A stretch of DNA of 13,459 bases from Pseudomonadota bacterium (lineage in GTDB: Bacteria; Pseudomonadota; Gammaproteobacteria; Xanthomonadales; Rhodanobacteraceae): NCBI GenBank assembly GCA_023412995.1, contig JAEZQS010000227.1, forward strand, positions 1 through 13,459, in the 5' to 3' direction. The translations under genes and the position numbers were made by a program. The notes below the pieces were generated by a model. That model saw nothing but the letters and a program-made list of their open reading frames with translations. It did no database searches and was not told the DNA's origin. This document shows positions 8,185 to 13,459 of the stretch, in pieces; position 1 is the stretch's first letter; each line of letters begins with the position of its first letter.

Positions 8185-10530
8185 ATGAGCTTCCGCCTGC
8201 GCCTCGCCCTCCTGTTCGTCGCCACCCTGGTGGTGGTGCAGGTGTTCACCGCCTTGCTGGTGTACGAGGTGGCGCGTCGCGCGCTGATCTCCGAAGGCGA
8301 GCGCCAGCTCGGCGCCGGCGCCCAGGCGGTGGCGCGCCAGCTCGACGACATCGCCGAGCGCGTCGCCGGCAACGTGCAGGTGCTTTCGCTGGACTATGCC
8401 TTGCGCGCCTCCATCGCGCAGCACGACGAGGGCACCGTGCTGTCGGCATTGCGCAACCATGGCCGCCGCATCGGTGCCGAACGCATGCTGCTGATCGACC
8501 TCGACGGCAGCATCCGCACCGACACCGGTGACGACGGCTCCCCCGGCACCCGCTTTCCGTTCCCCGACCTGGTGGCGACCGCGATGGAGCACACCGCCGC
8601 CGCGGTGGTCGCGCTGGATGCGCGCGCCTACTGGATGGTGGTGGTGCCGGTGTACGCGCCGGAACCCATCGCGCTGATCGGCGCCGGCATTCCGGTCGAT
8701 GGCGCGATGCTGACGCGCCTGCAGCAGCTTTCGGGCCTGCCGCATACGATCGAACTGGCGACGCGGACCGGCGCAGGCGACTGGATCGGGATCGCCCGCG
8801 GCAACGGCACCGCGGCACTGGCGCCGGCGCTGCTCGGCCGGGGCGGTGCGGCCACCGGCCAGGCCGTCGTGCTGGACGTTGCCGGCCGCGAGTACGTTGC
8901 GCTGGCGCAGGACCTCGCGTCATCGCAGCAGGGATCGCCGATCGCGGTGGTGCTGAGCTATTCCCTCGACGACGCGCTGGCGCCGTACCGCAAGGTGGCG
9001 CTGGCGTGGGCCGGACTGCTGGCGCTCGGACTCGTGGCCGGCTTGTTCGGCGCCATGCTGATCGCGCGCAGCGTGGCGCGCCCGGTGGAGGAACTGGCAG
9101 CCGCCGCGCGGCGGATCGAGTCCGGCGACTACGCGCCACCCCCAAAGACCCGCGATCGCGGCGAAATCGGCCAGCTGGCCGGCGTGTTCGCCAACATGAC
9201 GCTTGCGATTGCCGAACGCGAGGAGCGCATCCGCTTCCAGTCGCGCCACGACGCAGTCACCGGGCTGCCCAACCGCGAAGCGGTCGAGGCGACGATCAGC
9301 AGCGCGCTGGCGTCGAACCAGCCGGGGGCACTGCTGATGATCGGCCTCGCGCGCCTGCCCGAAATCATCCAGACGATGGGCCATGCCATCTCCGACGGCC
9401 TGATGCGCGACGCGGCCGCACGCCTGCGGCGCATCGCCGGACCGCATCCGCTTGCGCGCGCGACCGACGCCCAGTTTGCGCTGTGGCTCGCCGATACCGG
9501 CAAGGCGGAGGCAATCGCGATCGCGTTCCGCATCCTCGATGCCCTGGGCGATCCGTATCGCGAGTCGGACCTTGCGATCGACACCGACCCGGCCATCGGC
9601 ATCGCCCTGCACCCGGCGCATGGCAACGAGGCGGGCACGCTGCTCCGGCGCGCCGAAATCGCGCTGATCGGGGTATTGGGTGCCGAAGACGCCGTGGCAG
9701 TCTACGATCCCACCACCGATCCGCACCGCCCGGAGCGCCTCACCCTGATGGGCGACCTGCGCCAGGCGCTCGATAGCGACGGCCTGCAGCTGCACTACCA
9801 GCCCAAGCTCAACCTCGCCAGCCAGCGGATCGACAGCGTCGAGGCGCTGGTGCGCTGGCATCATCCGCGTCGCGGCGAGGTGCCGCCCGACGCCTTCATC
9901 GGCCTCGCCGAGCGCACGGGCAACATCCGCCGGCTGACCCGCTGGGCGCTGGCGAGCAGCATCGCGCAGGCGCAGGCATGGGCCGCCAATGGCCACGCCT
10001 TGCGCATCTCGGTGAACCTGTCGGCGCGCGACCTCGACGACAGCGAACTGCCCCGGCGCATCGTCGACCTGCTCGCCCTGCACGGCGTGCCGCCGCGGAG
10101 CATCGTGCTGGAACTCACCGAGAGCGCCGTGATGGGCGAGCCGGAAAACGCCATCCGCACGCTTAACCGGCTCGCCGATGACGGCATCGACCTCGCCATC
10201 GACGATTTCGGCGTCGGCCAGTCATCGTTCGCTTACCTGCGCCGCCTGCCGGTGCGCGAGATCAAGATCGACCGCCTGTTCACCCAGTCGCTGCACGAGG
10301 ACGCGGGCGACCGCACCCTCGTGCGTTCCATCGTCGAGCTCGGCCACCGGCTTGGCTATCGCGTCACCGCCGAAGGCATCGAGACGCCGGCCGCGCTCGA
10401 CTTCCTGCGCGAGATCGGTTGCGACCATGCGCAGGGATTCCATGTCGCCCACGCGCTGCCGGCGGCGGCGGTGCAGGACCTGCTGGCGCGCACCGAATGG
10501 GGGCGCGCGCGGGTCCGGGTCGCGACATGA
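8185..10530 (+). CDS. Membrane HAMP-GGDEF(degenerate)-EAL protein, probable c-di-GMP phosphodiesterase
   Basis: A 781-residue inner-membrane signalling protein. Order: TM1 (about 7-27), a periplasmic sensor region of about 240 residues (28-268), TM2 (about 271-293), HAMP (294-345), a GGDEF domain (353-510) and an EAL domain (519-770). The GGDEF entry RHDAVTGLPNREAVEA is normal, but the signature site reads TDAQF (427-431), so cyclase activity is not expected. The EAL site is intact: EAL at 553-555, Asn611, Glu643, Asp673-Asp674, Lys694, Glu730 and Gln750. It should therefore hydrolyse cyclic di-GMP in the cytoplasm under control of the periplasmic domain; the degenerate GGDEF may bind GTP or be structural. 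It starts four bases after the cupredoxin stop, without a strong ribosome-binding site, and its TGA overlaps the next gene's ATG, pointing to translational coupling of all three. Confidence 0.93.
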   Translation: MSFRLRLALLFVATLVVVQVFTALLVYEVARRALISEGERQLGAGAQAVARQLDDIAERVAGNVQVLSLDYALRASIAQHDEGTVLSALRNHGRRIGAERMLLIDLDGSIRTDTGDDGSPGTRFPFPDLVATAMEHTAAAVVALDARAYWMVVVPVYAPEPIALIGAGIPVDGAMLTRLQQLSGLPHTIELATRTGAGDWIGIARGNGTAALAPALLGRGGAATGQAVVLDVAGREYVALAQDLASSQQGSPIAVVLSYSLDDALAPYRKVALAWAGLLALGLVAGLFGAMLIARSVARPVEELAAAARRIESGDYAPPPKTRDRGEIGQLAGVFANMTLAIAEREERIRFQSRHDAVTGLPNREAVEATISSALASNQPGALLMIGLARLPEIIQTMGHAISDGLMRDAAARLRRIAGPHPLARATDAQFALWLADTGKAEAIAIAFRILDALGDPYRESDLAIDTDPAIGIALHPAHGNEAGTLLRRAEIALIGVLGAEDAVAVYDPTTDPHRPERLTLMGDLRQALDSDGLQLHYQPKLNLASQRIDSVEALVRWHHPRRGEVPPDAFIGLAERTGNIRRLTRWALASSIAQAQAWAANGHALRISVNLSARDLDDSELPRRIVDLLALHGVPPRSIVLELTESAVMGEPENAIRTLNRLADDGIDLAIDDFGVGQSSFAYLRRLPVREIKIDRLFTQSLHEDAGDRTLVRSIVELGHRLGYRVTAEGIETPAALDFLREIGCDHAQGFHVAHALPAAAVQDLLARTEWGRARVRVAT

Positions 10531-11744
10531 AAGGCGTCCTGGCTGCCCTGGCGCTCGCCATGGCCGGCGCGGCGCCGTTCGGCGCGCGTGCGGCCGACGT
10601 GCGCGGGTACCTCGACTGCCGCCTGGTCGCGCATGCACAGGAGCGCAGCTGGGTCGACGGCGGCCTCGGCAAAACCCGATTCGGGAGCGGCGGCACCTCG
10701 TCCGGGTGCATGCAGGCGGGCCTGGTCATCGCCGCGCAGCCACTGCCCTCGCTCCTCGCCGTCGCCGACCTGCAGGCGCAGACCAGCGGGCGCGACGAGC
10801 TGGTGCTGCTGGAGGCGTATCTGCGCTGGCGCCCGGTATCGATCACCCCGTGGCGCTGGTCGCTGAAGGCTGGCGCGTTCTTCCCGCCGGTCTCGCTGGA
10901 GAACGACGCCATCGGCTGGACCAGCCCGTGGACGCTCAGTTCCTCCGCCATCAATGCCTGGATCGGAGAGGAGTTCCGCACGGTGGGCGGCGAGGCGCGG
11001 CTGGAATGGCGCGGGGTGGGGCAGTCGGTCGAGGCCGTCGCCGCCCTCCTGCGCAGCAACGATCCGGCCGGGGAACTGCTGGCCGCGCGCGGCTGGTCCA
11101 TCGGTGACCTCGTTGCCGGCTTCGGCAGCGACCTGCGTGAACCGGACGCCTATGCACGCGATGACGGCCACGAGCCGCCGCTGCGGTTCAATCCCTTCCT
11201 CGAGAACGACGGCCGCCCCGGTTGGTATGCCGGTCTCGACTGGCGCGCAGCCGGCCGCGGCCGGATCGCGCTGCTGCGCTACGACAACGAAGCCGATCCC
11301 TCGACGCACAGCCGCGGCGCCGAACCGGTCTACAGCTGGCGCACGGATTTCTGGAGCCTCGGCGGCGAGCTGGAAGCCGGCAGCTGGGTCCTGCTGGGCC
11401 AGGCAATGAGCGGTTCGACCGAACTCGCGCCCTCGCCGCACTACCACACCTGGACCGACTTCCGCGCCGCCTACCTGCTCGCCGGCTGGAACCGCGGCAA
11501 ATGGCGCCCAGCGTTCCGCATCGACGCCTTCTCGACCAAGCAGTTGCCGCGCGATCTCGACGAGCGCACGCGCGAGCACGGCCATGCACTCACGTTCGCC
11601 CTCAACTGGCGCCCGCTCGACTGGCTGCGGCTGACGGCCGAACTGCTGCGCGTGGACAGCTGGCGCAACCAGCGCGAAGCCGATGGCGATCCGGCGCACC
11701 GGGTGGACTACCAGGTGCAGTTGGGGGCGCGGGTGATGTTCTGA
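10527..11744 (+). CDS. Outer-membrane beta-barrel (porin-like) protein
   Basis: A 405-residue protein with a clear signal peptide (MKGVLAALALAMAGAAPFGARA, cleaved near residue 22-23). The mature part alternates polar and hydrophobic residues with many aromatic strand ends (LVLLEAYLRWRPV, YAGLDWRAAGRGRIALLRY, WTDFRAAYLLAGW) and ends VQLGARVMF, a C-terminal Phe typical of outer-membrane barrels assembled by BAM. A distinct N-terminal motif SWVDGGLGKTRFG (41-53) is flanked by Cys31 and Cys61, which could form a disulfide. No substrate can be named. Its ATG overlaps the TGA of the EAL gene (ATGA), so it is coupled to it; the trio would span outer membrane, periplasm, inner membrane and cytoplasm. 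Alternative: a non-porin periplasmic carbohydrate-binding protein, less likely given the terminal Phe. Confidence 0.8.
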   Translation: MKGVLAALALAMAGAAPFGARAADVRGYLDCRLVAHAQERSWVDGGLGKTRFGSGGTSSGCMQAGLVIAAQPLPSLLAVADLQAQTSGRDELVLLEAYLRWRPVSITPWRWSLKAGAFFPPVSLENDAIGWTSPWTLSSSAINAWIGEEFRTVGGEARLEWRGVGQSVEAVAALLRSNDPAGELLAARGWSIGDLVAGFGSDLREPDAYARDDGHEPPLRFNPFLENDGRPGWYAGLDWRAAGRGRIALLRYDNEADPSTHSRGAEPVYSWRTDFWSLGGELEAGSWVLLGQAMSGSTELAPSPHYHTWTDFRAAYLLAGWNRGKWRPAFRIDAFSTKQLPRDLDERTREHGHALTFALNWRPLDWLRLTAELLRVDSWRNQREADGDPAHRVDYQVQLGARVMF

Positions 11745-11845
11745 GAGGTTGGGAGCGGCGCAGGCGGGGTTGATCGAAGCCGCAGCGGGCGTCCGCAGGG
11801 GCGACCAGGCGCGGATGCCTCGCTGCATCCGTGTGCCCGCCTGGT

Positions 11846-11873
11846 GTCACGGCGGTGCCTCGATCGCCGTGAC
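11846..11873. repeat. Nine-base inverted repeat spanning the stop codon of the NTF2-like gene
   Basis: GTCACGGCG (11846-11854) and CGCCGTGAC (11865-11873) are perfect complements around a ten-base loop. The element sits where the beta-barrel gene and the NTF2-like gene converge and covers the latter's last codons and stop. It may form an RNA stem that ends or stabilises one or both messages, though no T-tract follows on either strand. Confidence 0.45.
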
Positions 11874-12287
11874 CTGCACTGCGACCACATGCCAGCGGCC
11901 GCGTTCGCGCACGTAGGTGTCGATGTAGCGATAGTGCGTGCTGAATGGCTGGCCTGCGTAGTGGCCGGTCATGTACGTGGTACCGGTCAGCAACGCGGTG
12001 TCGCCGTAGCGGCGGATTTCGAGATCGCGCACGGTGTAGGGATCGATGCGCAGGGCCGGGTCGAGGAGACTGGCGATGAAGCCGTCGCGCTCGTGGCGGC
12101 GACCATGGGTGTCGATCTGGAAGAAGCTCTCGTGCATGTTGCGCTCGATCGCGGCACGGTCGCGGGCCACGATGGCGCGGTCCCATGCCTCGGCCTGCGC
12201 GCGCAGGAGCGCGTCGGCATGGTCGGCATGGGCGGATGCCGGCAGGACGGCGCAACAGAGGACAAGGAAACAGAAGGCGGTGCGCAT
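11847..12287 (-). CDS. Exported NTF2/SnoaL-like (DUF4440-type) protein
   Basis: A 146-residue protein with a signal peptide (TAFCFLVLCCAVLPASAHA, cleavage near residue 19-21; the two adjacent Cys do not form a convincing lipobox). The mature domain follows the NTF2-like cone fold of the DUF4440 / SnoaL group: LLRAQAEAWDRAIVARDRAA (27-46), a helix typical of the family, then MHESFFQIDTHGRRHERDGFIASLL, strands YTVRDLEIRRYGDTALLTGT and a final YRYIDTYVRERGRWHVVAVQ (120-139). Such domains bind small ligands or act as isomerases and hydrolases; nothing here fixes the ligand. ATG 12287 has GGAG eight bases upstream on the minus strand. The gene converges on the beta-barrel gene with about 100 bases between stops. 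The 230 bases upstream of it up to the tRNA terminator hold no gene and no confident promoter. Confidence 0.85.
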   Translation of the reverse strand: MRTAFCFLVLCCAVLPASAHADHADALLRAQAEAWDRAIVARDRAAIERNMHESFFQIDTHGRRHERDGFIASLLDPALRIDPYTVRDLEIRRYGDTALLTGTTYMTGHYAGQPFSTHYRYIDTYVRERGRWHVVAVQVTAIEAPP

Positions 12288-12517
12288 GGCGGCATCTCCG
12301 TGGCTGGATCCCGGGGGCGAGGTCGCGTGGCACTGGCCAACTGCGATGGCGTAACCCGCCTGGCGGAAGGTACGCGGCGGACTGTACGCGAAAGCGCCAA
12401 TGTTCCACCGGCGTCCACCATGACGCAGTACGCCATCGGGCGCCCATTCCACCGGTGCCGCCGCGGAGGCGGCGCGGGCGCGTCTGGCGGCGACCATGCC
12501 GGCATGGGCCGCAAACG

Positions 12518-12541
12518 AAAAACCCCGCACAAGGCGGGGTT
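12518..12541 (-). terminator. Intrinsic terminator of the tRNA operon
   Basis: On the minus strand AACCCCGC (from 12541 to 12534), a five-base loop and GCGGGGTT (12528 to 12521) form an eight-base-pair GC-rich stem ending in a run of five T. It lies 13 bases past the 3' end of the Asp tRNA and is oriented to end the tRNA transcript. Confidence 0.9.
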
Positions 12542-12554
12542 CTGCGCTTGGATA

Positions 12555-12631
12555 TGGCGGAGCGGACGGGACTCGAACCCGCGACCTCCGGCGTGACAGG
12601 CCAGCATTCTAACCAGCTGAACTACCGCTCC
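12555..12631 (-). tRNA. tRNA-Asp (GTC)
   Basis: A 77-base cloverleaf with encoded 3' CCA (12555-12557). The acceptor arm GGAGCGG pairs with the CCGCTCC side, the D-arm reads GTTCAGCTGGTTAGAAT, the anticodon GTC is at 12595-12597 in the loop CCTGTCACG, and the T-arm contains GGTTCGAGTCC. It is the last gene of a three-tRNA operon and is followed by an intrinsic terminator. Confidence 0.97.
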
Positions 12632-12644
12632 GCGTTGTTGTTTC

Positions 12645-12663
12645 GCAGCGCGTCCGGCGCTGC
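12645..12663. repeat. Hairpin in the Glu-Asp tRNA spacer
   Basis: GCAGCGC (12645-12651) and GCGCTGC (12657-12663) pair around a five-base loop, 14 bases before the mature 5' end of tRNA-Asp. No T-tract follows, so it is more likely a processing or folding feature of the precursor than a terminator. Confidence 0.35.
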
Positions 12664-12673
12664 TGCGACCCGG

Positions 12674-12702
12674 AGCATGACGCATCCGTGTCGTTCCTTC
12701 AA
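12674..12702 (-). promoter_or_regulatory. Weak possible internal promoter for tRNA-Asp
   Basis: On the minus strand TTGAAG (12697-12702) and CATGCT (12674-12679) are 17 bases apart within the unusually long 108-base Glu-Asp spacer. Matches are four and three of six. It would start transcription about 35 bases before tRNA-Asp. Confidence 0.2.
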
Positions 12703-12719
12703 CGGACCGTACCGGTCCG
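12703..12719. repeat. 17-base palindrome in the Glu-Asp tRNA spacer
   Basis: CGGACCG-TAC-CGGTCCG is a perfect seven-base inverted repeat directly abutting the possible -35 box at 12697-12702. It may be a regulator site or a hairpin in the tRNA precursor. Confidence 0.35.
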
Positions 12720-12739
12720 GTTCGCCCTTCACACTTCGA

Positions 12740-12815
12740 TGGCGTCCCCAAGGGGATTCGAACCCCTGTTACTGCCGTGAAAGGGCGGTGTCCTAGGCCT
12801 CTAGACGATGGGGAC
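12740..12815 (-). tRNA. tRNA-Glu (TTC)
   Basis: A 76-base cloverleaf with encoded CCA (12740-12742). The acceptor GTCCCCA pairs with TGGGGAC, the D-arm contains TCTAGAGGCC, the anticodon TTC is at 12779-12781 within CCCTTTCACGG, and the T-arm reads GGGGTTCGAATCCCC. It lies 24 bases downstream of tRNA-Ala in the same transcript. Confidence 0.97.
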
Positions 12816-12839
12816 GCTTGGAACCGCGGTGGAACAGGA

Positions 12840-12915
<76 letters not shown>

Positions 12916-12929
12916 GAGAGAGGCGCGAG

Positions 12930-12958
12930 AGGATAGTGACCGCCCGGCCTTTCGTCAA
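12930..12958 (-). promoter_or_regulatory. Sigma-70 promoter of the tRNA Ala-Glu-Asp operon
   Basis: On the minus strand TTGACG (12953-12958, five of six) and TATCCT (12930-12935, four of six) are exactly 17 bases apart. Transcription should begin near 12923. The bases between the -10 box and the start (CTCTCGCG) form a GC-rich discriminator, as in stable-RNA promoters under stringent control. Confidence 0.8.
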
Positions 12959-13005
12959 CACACATCCGCGCGGCGATGGGGCGCCGCGCGGCTCCTGGTG
13001 GCGGC

Positions 13006-13459
13006 TCAGCGCCCGCCGAACAGGCGGCTGGCGCGGCGCGGTTCGTCGTACAGGCGCACCGGTTCCTCGCACTCGATGTAGCCGAGCGCGTGGTAGGCGT
13101 TGACGAAGTTGGCGACGTCGGCCACGGTCGCGCCGGCGAGTTCGGCGATTTCATCGAGCGGCGCCGCTTCCTTCAGCATCATGGTGGCGATGCGGAAGTG
13201 TTTGGGAAACTCGCGTTCGCTCTGCGGCCAGCGCGCCAGCTTGAAGCGTCCGTTGGGATCGAGCGGCGCCACCAGGCGACCGTCGCTGCGCAGCAGGTGC
13301 ACCAGCCATTGCAGTCGCGTGTACGGGTGGGCCGTCAGCGTGCCTGCTGCCGCGGCGAACGACGCCTCGTCCAGCACGGTCACGTCGGACGGCTCGAGGG
13401 CACGCGCGCACCACGGGCCGAGGTTCTTCAGCGTCGCCGGCGACCGCCAGGTGCGGTCG
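13006..13459 (-). CDS. Unrecognised protein, C-terminal part, running off the window
   Basis: The frame is open from the right edge to the TGA at 13006-13008, giving 150 visible residues. A GTG at 13381-13383 could start a 125-residue version, but no ribosome-binding site supports it and the frame with sensible sequence (WRSPATLKNLGPWCARALEPSD) continues upstream, so a longer gene is preferred. I do not recognise the family. The C-terminal part has FPKHFRIATMMLKEAAPLDEIAELAG and VADVANFVNAYHALGYIECEE, a helical pattern like a winged-helix or degenerate helix-turn-helix domain, followed by a basic tail RRASRLFGGR. No signal peptide or membrane segment is visible in this part. It ends about 48 bases before the tRNA promoter, on the same strand, so read-through into the tRNA operon is possible since no terminator is seen between them. 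Confidence 0.7.
   Translation of the reverse strand, partial: DRTWRSPATLKNLGPWCARALEPSDVTVLDEASFAAAAGTLTAHPYTRLQWLVHLLRSDGRLVAPLDPNGRFKLARWPQSEREFPKHFRIATMMLKEAAPLDEIAELAGATVADVANFVNAYHALGYIECEEPVRLYDEPRRASRLFGGR

Noticed and set aside
10356..11828. A 490-codon minus-strand frame opposite the beta-barrel gene.
   Set aside because: No domain motif or ribosome-binding site; the plus-strand protein has a signal peptide and a barrel-type C-terminus.
11974..11984. GTAC-GTG-GTAC as a second LexA2-type site.
   Set aside because: Spacing is three instead of four bases and it lies inside the coding sequence of the NTF2-like gene, far from a promoter.

Overview
The window is high-GC bacterial DNA whose gene content and short-leader promoter style fit a gammaproteobacterium of the Xanthomonadaceae (Lysobacter / Luteimonas / Pseudoxanthomonas type). 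This placement is inferred from protein resemblance, a second LexA-type repressor with a GTAC-N4-GTAC operator, and a G-rich heptad repeat of the kind known in xanthomonads. It is not a database result. Coding density is high, and no stretch longer than about 230 bases lacks a gene or RNA.

Layout. Positions 1-218 (minus) hold the N-terminus of a LexA-like repressor, cut by the window edge, with a palindromic operator overlapping its promoter and start codon. Positions 374-3193 form a stress-flavoured cluster: a peroxiredoxin-like protein (+), a 92-residue acidic protein (-), a DJ-1/PfpI-family protein (+), a short-chain dehydrogenase (+) and a small basic DUF3008 protein (+). Next comes the divergent pair ppsA (minus, 3314-5698, TTG start) and ppsR (plus, 5866-6681): PEP synthase and the bifunctional kinase/pyrophosphorylase that switches it off and on. 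The ppsA stop codon lies inside a seven-base-period C-rich (minus-strand G-rich) tandem repeat.

Positions 6898-7377 encode a DUF1249 protein that appears to be made from a leaderless message. Positions 7537-11744 are a tight three-gene operon: an exported cupredoxin-like protein with a His/Cys/His/Met copper-site pattern, a membrane HAMP-GGDEF-EAL protein with a degenerate GGDEF and an intact EAL site, and an outer-membrane beta-barrel-like protein overlapping it by four bases. This operon looks like a periplasm-to-cytoplasm signalling unit acting on cyclic di-GMP, and it is the most promising candidate for an uncharacterised system here.

The right end holds an exported NTF2/SnoaL-like protein (minus) and a tRNA operon transcribed leftwards as Ala(GGC)-Glu(TTC)-Asp(GTC). 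The tRNA operon has a near-ideal sigma-70 promoter at one end and a clear intrinsic terminator at the other. A partial, unrecognised minus-strand gene then runs off the window. The long antisense reading frames opposite ppsA, the EAL gene and the beta-barrel gene are products of GC-rich codon bias and are not annotated as genes.
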